A DNA stretch of 64,000 nucleotides from Hypoxylon rubiginosum (Eukaryota > Ascomycota > Sordariomycetes > Xylariales > Hypoxylaceae). The position numbers and the translations under genes were made by a program. The stretch's first letter is position 1, and every line of letters starts with the position of its first letter. Of this stretch, positions 14,871-24,286 are shown one piece after another. The stretch lies in the NCBI GenBank assembly GCA_902806565.1, contig CADCXA010000040.1:1-64000 (forward strand), in the 5' to 3' direction. The notes below the pieces were generated by a model, which saw nothing but the letters and a program-made list of their open reading frames with translations, did no database searches and was not told the origin of the DNA.

Positions 14871-14905
14871 ATAAGTTTTAAAAATATGGTAAAAAATATT
14901 TTTTT

Positions 14906-15289
14906 ACACCGCCGGCGTATAATAAAGCTATGTATATAATCCCGAACAAATTGCAACCTTTTTCTTTTTTTCCTTATCTATCTCACATCTGATAATCTTT
15001 TGATATACTTTCTTTCGTATTCCTAAGCCTGTACATATTCGATATATTCATTAACTTTCGTTAGCAGTACCAAAGCTTTGCGAGAGACATCCGCCAGGTC
15101 TTCTGGTTCGTAAATTCCCTTCTGATGTATTCACGGAGTGGGTTGTTTAGAAACATCACTATAAATGGCTTGTAATTAATCCTAGTGTGGCACCCATATC
15201 GTCCGCAAGGCGGTTATGCACATATCCCCACCCCACGGCTGAGAGCATATAACGATTGAGATAGGCGGAAGATTAGTGACCTTTTAATC
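14906..15289. promoter_or_regulatory. Composition boundary and upstream region of the phosphate transporter
   Basis: Base composition changes abruptly here from almost pure A/T to ordinary unique sequence, starting with CACCGCCGGCG at about 14908. The 380 bp before the transporter ATG must contain most of its promoter unless it reaches into the AT block. I looked for the CACGTG site used by Pho4/NUC-1-type regulators of phosphate starvation and did not see one here. There is no clear TATA box in a fixed position. Confidence 0.4.
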
Positions 15290-17797
15290 ATGGATACACC
15301 GGAGCCCATGACACCGGCGACATATCAACGCACATATGGTGGTAACCGAGCTTTTCATAACTTCTTCAACGATTTCAGCCATATCCAAGACCCAAACCTG
15401 AGGCGACGACTCGCACTGTCCGAAATCGACAAAGTCCCTTTTGGGATGTACCATGTAAGGGCTGTGTTAGTAGCGGGCATAGGTTTCTTCCTGGATTCGT
15501 ACGACATATTCGCCATCAACCTCGTGACAATTTTACTTGGCGTTGTGTTCTGGCACGGGGGAGACGCGAAGAACGGCTATGGAGGAAACTACGGAAACCT
15601 GCCGACACCAGTCAGCCAGACTCTCAAAGCATCGACGAGCGCAGGCATCATCGTTGGTCAGATCCTATTCGGCTGGTTGGCGGACAAATACGGAAGAAGA
15701 AAAATGTACGGGGTCGAGTTGGGCATTATCGTCTTCTCGACCCTCTCCTGTTGTTTGGGTACGTATGAGATAGCCTGCCTTATGATCTGGTTCCCTTCAA
15801 GTTCCCGCTCTCGTCGCCATTGGTGATTCAAAGCAGAACAAGCCAACCACTCCGCAACCCCTTTTCACCCGTCTACGTATCACCTCGCTCTTATGCAGAG
15901 ATCGCAGAGGTAGACTTTCAGGATAGTTTTGGTACTCGGCGCTGAATGTTAACATATACATCCGCAGTTGCTGCCTCGCAGGCCATAAGCTTTACTGGCC
16001 TGATGACCTTCTGGAGAGTCATGATGGGGTAGGATACACAGTACCAAATACACAACTCGATGCTAAGACTGGGTTTAGGATCGGCATAGGCGGCGACTAT
16101 CCTCTCAGCGCAGTTATAACTTCCGAGTTTGCGCCGACGCGCTGGCGTGGAGCCATGATGGCTGCCGTGTTCTCGATGCAAGGCATGGGTCAATTACTGG
16201 CCGCAGTAGTCGTAAGTCTTATCTCTCATACATACCTTGGGCAATGTAAACAAAGGGGTAGCTTTACGTGGAGGCTTATTTCATGCTACTAATACCACCA
16301 AGGCCTTGATCGTCACAGCCTCATTCAAAGATGCTTTTGGAAATGCCCCGGGCGTCGATCAATGCGATTATGTTTGCCAGGTAGCGGCAGACCGCTGTTG
16401 GCGGATCATCGTAGGAGTAGGGGCGTTTCCAGCCTGTTTTGCTCTCTACTACCGCATTACGATTCCTGAGACGCCCAGGTATACCTTCGAAGTTGCCAAG
16501 GATGTGGAGAAAGCAGCGGCCGATATCAAGGCGTATATGGCAAGCCAACCAGAAGGAGAGGTCGACGAGGTTACGCAGGCAAGAATGAAAAAGCTCGCGG
16601 CGCCGGTGCTTAACATACCTTCGGCATCTTGGCACGATCTCTACTGTTACTTCACCCAGTGGAAGAACGCCAAGGTTCTCATAGGGACAACTCTATCGTG
16701 GTTCTTTCTGGTAAGTGTATCTTGTTGTCATTCCTGTTGGTTTGTCTCCTAGATAACTTGATCCTAATCTTTGCTTTTAGGACCTGGCATTTTACGGTCT
16801 GGGTTTGAATAACCAGATAGTATTACAAGCAATTGGCTACGCCGATGGGGACTCCCTCTACTCCATCTTATTCAACGGCGCGGTCGGCACGATCATCTTA
16901 GTTGTGGCGGGCTCCCTTCCCGGGTATTGGACAGCTATATTGACGGTTGACAGTATCGGCCGCAAGACGCTTCAAATTGTCGGATTTGTCATCTTGACCA
17001 TCATCTTTTGCATACTAGGATTTTTCTACAATACCCTTAGCAAGGGAGCTCTGTTAGCTCTCTATGTTATCGCCAACTATTTCTTCAACTTCGGTCCAAA
17101 CACCACCACCTTCATCGTCCCCGGCGAGTGTTTCCCGACGCGGTATCGATCCTCCGGCCACGGCCTTTCCGCTGCCATGGGCAAGGTCGGTGCCATCGTC
17201 GCGCAAGTTATCTCGGTACCCCTCTTGACAAAGGATGCGCCGAACCCCTGCGTCGGTAAGGCATGTACGCCTTGGCTCGACCGATTGATGCAGATATTTG
17301 CACTTTTCATGCTCTGCGGCACCTTTTCATCGCTCCTTATCCCCGAGACTAAAGGCTACACGCTGGAAGAATTGGCAGGGGAACCGCCAACGTCGTACAA
17401 CTCTGGGCGTAACGGCAGCATCATCGAGTGCTCCAAGACGCGGTGGTGGAATCCATTCTCAGGAGGCCGGCCCGCTGGGTTCTTTTTACCTCGTTTGGCT
17501 CCAGGCGGCCGGACGGGAATCATGACGATGCCCGAACCTGCGTTACAGAGCACCAAGACGAAGAATACCACATGGAAGCTATGGAATCGCGGCGCCCCCT
17601 CCAATAGCGGAGATGGCACAGATTGTGCTACTGGCTCAAGCCCAACAACGGGATTCGCAGCGTCGGACGAGACGGTTGTGGCGAACACGGGGGTGTTACC
17701 AGGCTGGGGAGCAGGCTGGGGGAGGATAGACAGAGGCGGAAGACCCCTCACGATGGAGAATGTTCGACTTCAAGATGTAGGGAGTCTACTAAGGTAG
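15290..17797 (+). CDS. Inorganic phosphate transporter, Pho84-type (MFS, H+ symporter)
   Basis: Predicted high-affinity phosphate:proton symporter of the plasma membrane (MFS PHS family). Five exons, all in phase: 15290-15758, 15968-16028, 16079-16211, 16303-16710 and 16781-17797, giving 695 residues. The third intron has a TACTAAT-like branch site. Family marks are the [14 protein letters not shown] first helix, MFS motif [14 protein letters not shown] at about 128-141, [12 protein letters not shown] at about 177-188, the large central loop, the second-half GLGLNNQ and SIGRKTLQ segments, and the [11 protein letters not shown] end of the last helix. Yeast Pho84 is about 587 residues; the excess is mainly a C-terminal tail of over 100 residues rich in G, P, S and T. 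Stops in the raw frame at about 15826 and 16752 lie in introns. The gene starts 385 bp from the RIP block yet looks intact. Confidence 0.93.
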
Positions 17798-18276
17798 GGA
17801 GCGATAGTTTACCGTGGCATCATATGTGTTATAAAAGGGGGAATGATAAATTCGCATGGCGCATGGCTCGGGTAGGTTATGTATTGGAAGTGTTCTCTTA
17901 TACCTATGGATCGTGGCTTATAAGGACTTATCTGGCTTGCACAAGACACGACTGACATATCGTCACATGAGAAATGTCTTTGAGTTGAGCAACTCTACAT
18001 GTATGCAGGCATATGTATTTATACATGTAACGCGAAAGAAAAGAAAACCACAATAGGCAACTTCCCAGTCAGTAGGAGCTGTCCTTCCAACAATCCCGAC
18101 AAGGCTGACAAGGTAGGCAGGCCTGTCTCGGTGCATTACCTATGAAACTTCCACTTGATTAAGCTTATCCCCTGAGTAACCCCCCCCAGGGAAAAAGCAT
18201 CTCTCCTTTTCTTCATCTCTTGTATACTTCTAGCTGCCAAAACCTACCCAAGTCGACCCGCATTGAGCCACCAAAT
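17798..18276. other. Intergenic, 0.48 kb
   Basis: Lies between two genes on the same strand. It should hold the transporter 3' end and the promoter of the next gene. A C7 run near 18181 and a pyrimidine-rich stretch at about 18195-18230 precede the next start. No further gene or RNA is recognised. Confidence 0.5.
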
Positions 18277-19408
18277 ATGGGCAGGTCCAGGAGGAAGCGC
18301 AAACGACGTAAGCCTCTGGCATTTGTAAAGGAGGAAGATCTCGAGTTCACGTCCGAACGGAACAAGCATCGAGCTGGCGCTAGTCAAATACGAGCGCCGG
18401 GACCGGATACTTACGTGCCAGTGCGTGGCAAGGCGAAATCAAGTAGCTACACGGATACACTCCGAGAGAACTCACGATCTTCCATGCAGAACTCGATGAT
18501 GGCAACCCAACATAGCCAGTACGAGAAGTCAAACCACACCGACCCCAAGCCTCCCTTTGGTTGTCCTGGTCCGCGAGATTCTAGATTTGAGAAGCTCGTA
18601 GTTAGTAATGTAGTGGACAATTTTAAAAAGCGAAAAATATCGGTTACTGACATCGGTGTTGCAGTGGGCATCCCAGCCTGCTCCAGCCATCCCAGCGGAG
18701 AGAGCACTTGAGGATGTGCTCCGGGAGCATCCCGAGGCGAAGTTTGAGGGTATCGACAAACGTGCCCTAACCGTCACAGCCAAAGCTGTCTTACAAGCCA
18801 CTGACGAAGCAGCGTGGGAATGGCTTCACAGATGGTGCCCTTGCACGGACCTGGCAGAAGTATTTGAATCTATTACACCGGAGATTCGCACGGATAAGGC
18901 AGCTAGAGTCAAACCGCTTATGGTGCCAGCAGAGGCTATTGATTCCAGAGGTATAGACGCGCCGTTGGCCAAACTATACTGCAACTGCCTTGCTTTCAGC
19001 GCCGAATACCCTCTTATACGACCTATCGATGTTGTGGCAACTATCGACAACTGCATCATTTTCTGCCTCGTCATCAAGGACGAGAAGCGTGTAAATCTCT
19101 TGAAGCGGGTCAAGGAAATGGTTCAGTGGATTCCTATAGGCCTCGGCTGTAAGATGCTCGACGTACAAAAGAAAGCGTCGCAGGAAATCGGTCGCAACGC
19201 TCGCGCCGCTCAAGATATCAATAGACGAGAAGAGAGTATGATACTTGATAGAGCAATGCTCACGTATGAGAAGCATCGATCCAGCTTCAAGGTACAATTG
19301 TTCGACCAAGTGAAGATACTCCTGGACGCTACAGCCCCGGCCGATATGCATGAACGTTCGATAAGCCCCCCGACAGCTTTGCCCCCCCCGAGAGGATGCT
19401 TTCGATAA
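18277..19408 (+). CDS. Unrecognised basic protein, two exons
   Basis: I do not recognise this family. Two exons, 18277-18597 and 18665-19408, give 353-354 residues; the 67-nt intron has a GTAGTT donor, a TTACTGAC branch site and a TTGCAG acceptor. The ATG is the first in a good context (CAAATATGG). The N terminus has a strong basic cluster, RSRRKRKRRK at residues 3-12, that could be a nuclear localisation signal, followed by a low-complexity Ser/Gln region to about 105. The rest looks globular, with WLHRWCPC, a hydrophobic core near VVATIDNCIIFCLVI and a charged helical part. The C-terminal frame ends just after a C8 run (19382-19389). One C fewer would give a different, acidic ending (PREDAFDKLVEVVELSD) with a stop at 19439, so the annotated end is doubtful. 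Confidence 0.6.
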
Positions 19409-19731
19409 GTTGGTGGAGGTCGTTGAGCTATCTGATTAGTTTACCACTCGAGCCCTGCGGCACATGGCCATGCGGATGCGCTGAGATACCTGCTGGCTGC
19501 TGTTGATTCTCTAAATCCTGCCCTCTGTGGGCATGAATTCCAAAGATCGTGGTGAAAGTACCTACGCATATGATCCAGTAGGGCAAGGCATCGTATTGTA
19601 AGGAGGCAGGGAAGCATACGTCGAGTCGAGGGAAAATTCGATATTTTAACCCGCATTAGACTAACAACTTCATTGGTTGGGCGGTAAAAATTAAAAATAA
19701 AATGATGGGGTTTTACTCTTGAGACTTATTG
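19409..19731. other. Convergent intergenic region
   Basis: 3' ends of the unknown gene (+) and the cyclin gene (-) face each other here. The only notable content is the possible extension of the upstream frame to 19439 and an AT-rich stretch at 19685-19705 that could hold polyadenylation signals. No further gene seen. Confidence 0.4.
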
Positions 19732-20697
19732 CTAGCTCTCGAGCTGTGCTCCTTTTTCATCCATGCGACGCATCATAGCTACCTCTTCATCATCCACCTG
19801 AATGTCTCTACTGGCCCCGTTTCCGATTCGTAGACCTCTCTTCCTCATTTCATTTTCGACCCAACTTCTGGTGATCATGCCAGTTCTCAGCTCGCTATAG
19901 ATTTCTCTTTGTTTGCGTACCCAACCTTCAAGACTACGCAGACCGACAACCAAAAAACCGAGCTCCTCGCGGTCGACGTCAAAGACCTCCCACCAGGCGC
20001 ACTCGGGCATCTTGGCACCAACGTCTCGCGCAGCATTATAGATGGCGGCGACGGCTAGCGCGTTCGGCTGGTGGGTTAGATACAGCAGCTGCGGTGAGAG
20101 CAAAGCGGTGTTTAAATACGCGATGGTGCACCGCGATATTTCCGTTTTAGGAAAGCCGAGGAAGTCGAGGGCTTGTAGGTAAGTGATAGCGAGGGGGTGC
20201 GGGAGCGCTACGTGCGTATCAAATGACAGCGTATAGAGGACGCGCGCCTCGAGGTTTAAAATGCGCTCTCGGAGCAAGGCGTACGCTGTTTCGGAGAGGT
20301 AGTACGAGGACGGGTCTCCCTTATCTTCTCCTTCAGCTGGTAGGGGACCTCCTCCTTTGAAGAAAGGCGAGTCCAAGGAGAGAAGGTAGGCATAAACGTT
20401 GCACACATCCCGAGGCGTACATGGGTGGGCGCTGAGCTTTGCGGCAAGGAAGAGTGCGGCTGCGGAAGTGTCGCTAAAATCGTGAGACAGCGGGGATTCC
20501 ACTAGCCAGTACCGCGCAAGCACAACATTTGCCTGGGCTGTGACGGACTGAGGGATCCGCAGTAGAATGCCGGCAGCTTGGGTCAGGCTCTGGGTGGCGA
20601 AGAAGATGATATCTTGGAGGTCGGAGGGAAGGGCGCTGAAAGAAGTTCGTTGGTATAATTGGTCGACAGTGGCGAGGGGGTTGATCATATGCGCCAT
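19732..20697 (-). CDS. Cyclin-box protein (cyclin L/K-like)
   Basis: Single-exon gene of 321 residues beginning MAHMINPLATVDQLYQ. The ATG at 20697 has good context (CCGATGG); the frame stays open upstream, but only from a TTG, so that is not used. Cyclin box features are LPSDLQDIIFF, LTQAAGILLRIPQSVTAQA (the first helix pair of transcription/splicing-type cyclins), AALFLAAKLSAHPCTPRDV, then a second fold with HVALPHPLAITYLQAL and LLYLTHQPNALAVAAIYNAA. Proteins of this kind pair with CDK9/11/12-type kinases in transcription or splicing; the kinase partner is not shown by the sequence. An acidic linker (residues about 118-135) interrupts the first fold. A TGTCTTAG acceptor-like site precedes the ATG, so a 5' UTR intron is possible. 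Confidence 0.85.
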   Translation of the reverse strand: MAHMINPLATVDQLYQRTSFSALPSDLQDIIFFATQSLTQAAGILLRIPQSVTAQANVVLARYWLVESPLSHDFSDTSAAALFLAAKLSAHPCTPRDVCNVYAYLLSLDSPFFKGGGPLPAEGEDKGDPSSYYLSETAYALLRERILNLEARVLYTLSFDTHVALPHPLAITYLQALDFLGFPKTEISRCTIAYLNTALLSPQLLYLTHQPNALAVAAIYNAARDVGAKMPECAWWEVFDVDREELGFLVVGLRSLEGWVRKQREIYSELRTGMITRSWVENEMRKRGLRIGNGASRDIQVDDEEVAMMRRMDEKGAQLES

Positions 20698-21048
20698 CGG
20701 TATCCTAAGACAGGTGGGAGACAATATAAATGACCTGTTTTGTATTTGTATCGATACCAATAGTCTCGAGTTAAGGGTCTTTTCAAGATGTCATGCGAGG
20801 CTGCGAAAACTTGGTGGTTCGAGGCTGAGGCTGAGGTTGCGAGGTTTTTAATCTTGCTGACACAACACCCGATAGGATCTGCAAGGGAACCCTTACGGGC
20901 TTATGAGACCCGCCGAGTTAGTAAGGTTGGAACCGCAGGTGCTAGCTCGTCAGTTCGTTAAACGCCACAGCCGTTTAGCCCCAACCTAAAATCGTTCATG
21001 TGGCTCTTGACAGCTGACAATCCCCGACGAGGAAATCTTGGAGATAGC

Positions 21049-21252
21049 TTAGGTCTTAGATTGTCCATCGTCCAAAAACTTTACATACACAATCTCTCTT
21101 CCCACCTTCATCAATACAGTACCTGATGCTGCAAATTTCCTTCTCTTTTCATCCTCCGCTTTCGCTGCCATTGCAATATCTCTCGCATGCATGTTGCAAG
21201 GGGGCCTATGTAGCATTAAGAAAACCTGGCACATCAGTGAGGTGTCTCTCAT
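21049..21252 (-). CDS. Possible small protein or exon, unrecognised
   Basis: A 67-residue frame with an ATG at 21252. Its second half reads like coding sequence (AAKAEDEKRRKFAASGTVLM, then KVGREIVYVKFLDDGQSKT), while the first third does not. A TGCTACATAG acceptor-like site falls just before the better part, so this may be the last exon of a small gene whose first exon I cannot place. No family recognised; it may be chance. Confidence 0.2.
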   Translation of the reverse strand: MRDTSLMCQVFLMLHRPPCNMHARDIAMAAKAEDEKRRKFAASGTVLMKVGREIVYVKFLDDGQSKT

Positions 21253-21318
21253 CCCGGCTACCTTGCCACCTGGGACCCTGGTAGGACGTCATGGCAATCT
21301 GCTTTGCACCATATGCAG

Positions 21319-21362
21319 GACCTACATATCTACCTACATGTAGGTATATGTAGGTATGTAGA
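21319..21362. repeat. Near-perfect palindrome of CCTACATA/TACATGTA words
   Basis: CCTACATATCTACCTACA is followed directly by TGTAGGTATATGTAGG, which is its reverse complement apart from two extra bases. The central TACATGTA is itself palindromic. Similar words recur in most intergenic regions of this window (for example near 26515, 32040, 35660, 38930 and 63840). Confidence 0.6.
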
Positions 21363-23209
21363 GACTAGCGAGGTATATCAACATGTTCCTCCATCATCTC
21401 ACAAGTCACTGTACAAAGTCGTCCTAGCCGCCAATGGCTGAGCACTCTCCAACGTTGCGGTCCTTGCCGTACTCGCCAATCTGTGGATACACTCTATACA
21501 CCTCGCCTCGGGATCGAAAGCGTGCCAATGAAACGATGCTGTGTCAAATTCACGGCAGGAATCGCCGTCAAGACGCATCATTAATATCAAACGCTGTTGG
21601 ACGACCTCGTCTGGGACATTAGATCGAGTATCTGCACCGACTTGGCGTGTATCGTGCATATTCGGCCCTTGTTAGGCTCGCAACCGGGACAAGAACAGTC
21701 ATGGAATATATATGGAATAATTTCAGAACGGATAGCAGCCGCCACTCACTCTGCAAGGCGTGCCACCTCCCTCTTCGACGTGGGGGTCACGATCCCTGCT
21801 GCGAAAAACGCACATATGTGTAACGACAGACAGGTCTCCGGCTCCCCGGATCGACAAAATACATCCCCGGGCCGCCGGCTTCGATGCCGAAAGGGGCTCG
21901 CAGCCTGCTCGGGAGTGTCTCCCAGGCCTCTGAAGAGGTTCGGTCTTGAACTCCGGCTACGCTTTTGGTTCTTGCGTGCGCCAGCCACTCTTAGGGAGAG
22001 CTACTTAATGGGTAATCATATAGGGGACCCTTACATATCTACCGTGGGTATGAGATTTTGCCGGGCTAACTATGAAACACTGCTTGAATAGGTTATGAGA
22101 TGGGGGGGTGCCGAAGTCGGGACACTGAAATCTTCAAGCTTAAAAATGGTTTGACCGAATCTACCGACCCTCGCCCTGCCCCCTCCCCTTTTGTATTTTC
22201 TCCCACCTCATAACTGCTGACCCTATCAGACCTCTGTAACGCAACCATTGCGTCCTATATCTTCAGTCGCGTCCATAGCGATATAATTTTACACTGCCAT
22301 CCCCCCTACACGAGCAGACTGTACACGGTTGTCGTGCCGTCATACCGTGCTGTGTCTCTGTTAATTAGGTTTATCTATATTGTTCTGCAAATACTAGACT
22401 GTCAGCCCGGGAGTTTCAAGTCTACTGATTTCAAATACCACGTCGAATCGCGTTCATTTCCCGTTTCAACTCGGCCTATACTTAAATTTCTTCTACAAGC
22501 GTCTACCGATATTAGACAAGACTCTGACCGACGTATCCCTACGTGTCGAATGAAGCTTGCTTTCACCTTCTACGAGTCTAAGATGTTAGGTTCTACGTGT
22601 TACCTTTGCATTGCTGGATTTCCTATGTTCTAATTACCTGACTGGCTCGTAAATTTTGGATGCCATACAGAGTCCCAAGGGATCGACAGTTAAGCAATGG
22701 GTCATAAAGGTCTCGTCGTTGTGCTGAAACTTAGCCACTTGGCTTTTTGAGAATTACAACAACAGTAAGATCTGATACAGTATTGACTTGAAAGGCTCTA
22801 GTGTCTGCAATACATATCGTCAAAGAAATGGTTACAATGCAAATAAACATCTTTCTTTGTTTTATTCTTCTAGTAGACAGCCGATTGTGTCGACGAATAA
22901 TGGCGAAACAGAATGGATGTCAGACAGCGTTTGCAAGGCTTTGTTTGGTCAAACAATACATCTCTCAAGTCTCTATATGTGCCGCCTTGTGTAATGCCTC
23001 ATGATACATTTGTTAGTTGAGTAAAGACAGTTCGAACCTCGTTGTCCATTAAAGGACTTGGACTTGGAATAGGCGGAGCTCTTCAATCTAGGAACAAATC
23101 CCTTTTGCTACTATAATTGGTTATATAGTCCGTAGTCTTCGGGGTGACGCGGGAGGAGAGCGGGCTGATCTACACTCTAGAAGATACGGAAGAGGTATAA
23201 ATTTTGACG

Positions 23210-24181
23210 ATGTGTGCAGGAAACCAAATAGAAATGTCGTGCGGGCACTTGCTCACGCACTATACAAAACGCTGCGAGAGAGGTCAGAAGAAGCTATGTG
23301 CGCAGCTTTCGCTCGAGGGGCCGCGCGTGTACTTACCGGATTGCTGCGCTGAGTGTGACCCGGAATTCAACATGAGCAAAATCAAGCGTCAGCAGATAAA
23401 TACACATAATAAGCTAGTAGAGCAGGCATACGCGAATCAGCGCTCAGGGAGTTCGGGGGAAGTCGAGCGGTTGCTGGAGCGCATCCGTATACTCACTTCG
23501 ACCACGAATAAAGCCATTGGCGAGGCAAAACACCATACCTCGGCCGTCGATGTCGAGTTCCCTGGCGTTACTGAGCCGAGGGGAACGTCGAAATGGGTTG
23601 ACGGGAAATGCATTTGGGAAGAAGAGGAGGAGTGGAAGCTACCGTCCTACCAACCGGATCGGCGGCAGATGAACCAGACTACTTCGGCGGCGGTTGTGAA
23701 AGAAACGCCACAAATCTCGGCGCCGCAACGGCTGCGTTCAACTAAAAAGGGGTATATCGGACCGCCCGAGGAAGCACATCGCGAACAGGTTAAGGTAACC
23801 GGGCCGCCACGTCTGCGGACCAATAAGCCATACTCCGGCCCACGGGAGAACGTAGCTACTGTTGAAAATCGGGAACCAGAACAACAAGCCCCGGAAATGA
23901 AGCGGCGGCTTCGGCGAACGAAAAAGCATGCTGAAGGGCTCCGTCATTACGACAACGTTACCACTGACAGCGGATTCAACGTCAACCAAAAGCTCGATAC
24001 TAAGAGACAGGGCGACAGCTCCCCGGGAATCGATCGGAATCCGCGTCCTCTTAAACAGAACTATGCTGTAGTAAAAGGTGAAGAAAAAGTAGATGAGGAC
24101 ATTTGGCTGCAGCTTGCCGAGATGAATATTAAAGGGGAAGATCCTCCCCGTAGAATAAAGGCTCGCATAACACCGGAGTAA
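23210..24181 (+). CDS. Unrecognised protein with Cys/His-rich N terminus and RLR repeats
   Basis: Single exon, 323 residues; the ATG at 23210 is the first in frame (an upstream TTG is not a eukaryotic start). The first 50 residues contain Cys 2, 11, 22, 30, 45, 46 and 49 with His 13 and 17, in a CGHLLTHY...C...C...CCAEC spacing that could bind zinc. A leucine/arginine-rich segment at 85-95 may be helical. From 172 to 240 the motif [QR]RLRxTxK occurs three times at roughly 26-34-residue spacing (APQRLRSTKKGYIGPP, GPPRLRTNKPYSGPR, KRRLRRTKKH). The C terminus EDIWLQLAEMNIKGEDPPRR looks like a conserved short helix. Very polar, with no membrane segment or signal peptide. Its 3' end faces the gene at 24287 with only 105 bp between. 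Function unknown. Confidence 0.7.
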   Translation: MCAGNQIEMSCGHLLTHYTKRCERGQKKLCAQLSLEGPRVYLPDCCAECDPEFNMSKIKRQQINTHNKLVEQAYANQRSGSSGEVERLLERIRILTSTTNKAIGEAKHHTSAVDVEFPGVTEPRGTSKWVDGKCIWEEEEEWKLPSYQPDRRQMNQTTSAAVVKETPQISAPQRLRSTKKGYIGPPEEAHREQVKVTGPPRLRTNKPYSGPRENVATVENREPEQQAPEMKRRLRRTKKHAEGLRHYDNVTTDSGFNVNQKLDTKRQGDSSPGIDRNPRPLKQNYAVVKGEEKVDEDIWLQLAEMNIKGEDPPRRIKARITPE

Positions 24182-24286
24182 GTACGTAGAGTAGTAATTT
24201 ATCACAAACTGTCTTTGCGCCCCGAAACCGAAACCGTACCTTTTTGGTTTTCTATTGTGATGTGCCTTGTCCTCTAACCCCTGAGA

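Larger units (their letters stand above)
1..14905. repeat. Extremely AT-rich, RIP-degraded repeat block
   Basis: The sequence is almost only A and T, with stop codons in every frame, and I see no open frame of useful length on either strand. The rare remaining C and G sit mostly in CT/AG or ACGT contexts, while CA and TG are nearly absent. That is the footprint of repeat-induced point mutation, which in ascomycetes converts CpA to TpA in duplicated DNA. Internal repeats (separate entries) show the block was built from transposable elements. No tRNA, rRNA or mitochondrial-type gene is visible. It could be part of a regional centromere or a pericentric/subtelomeric isochore; the sequence alone cannot decide which. 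Confidence 0.9.
20698..23209. other. Intergenic, 2.5 kb, no convincing gene
   Basis: A divergent spacer between the cyclin gene (-) and the gene at 23210 (+). It contains a near-perfect palindrome around 21322-21355, C- and G-runs near 22110 and 22180, and several short frames with no recognisable sequence or splice structure. The one small frame I could not dismiss is listed separately (21049-21252). Confidence 0.5.

Noticed and set aside
1..14905. AT-rich block as inserted mitochondrial DNA
   Set aside because: Mitochondrial DNA would show tRNA, rRNA or long frames under code 4 and G/C-containing genes. None is visible, and the repeat structure and CA/TG depletion fit RIP better.
15759..16302. 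Stop codons suggesting the phosphate transporter is a pseudogene
   Set aside because: All in-frame stops fall in three introns with good donor, branch and acceptor sites, and the joined exons give an intact family sequence.
20698..20760. N-terminal extension of the cyclin protein
   Set aside because: The frame is open but starts with TTG. The first ATG is at 20697, which fits the family's start.
21434..22091. Open frames on the plus and minus strands as genes
   Set aside because: No recognisable domain, start context or splice pattern; the protein content looks random.
23020..23100. tRNA gene suggested by AGTTCGAACCT
   Set aside because: The putative T-stem fails at the third pair on both strands, and no cloverleaf could be drawn.
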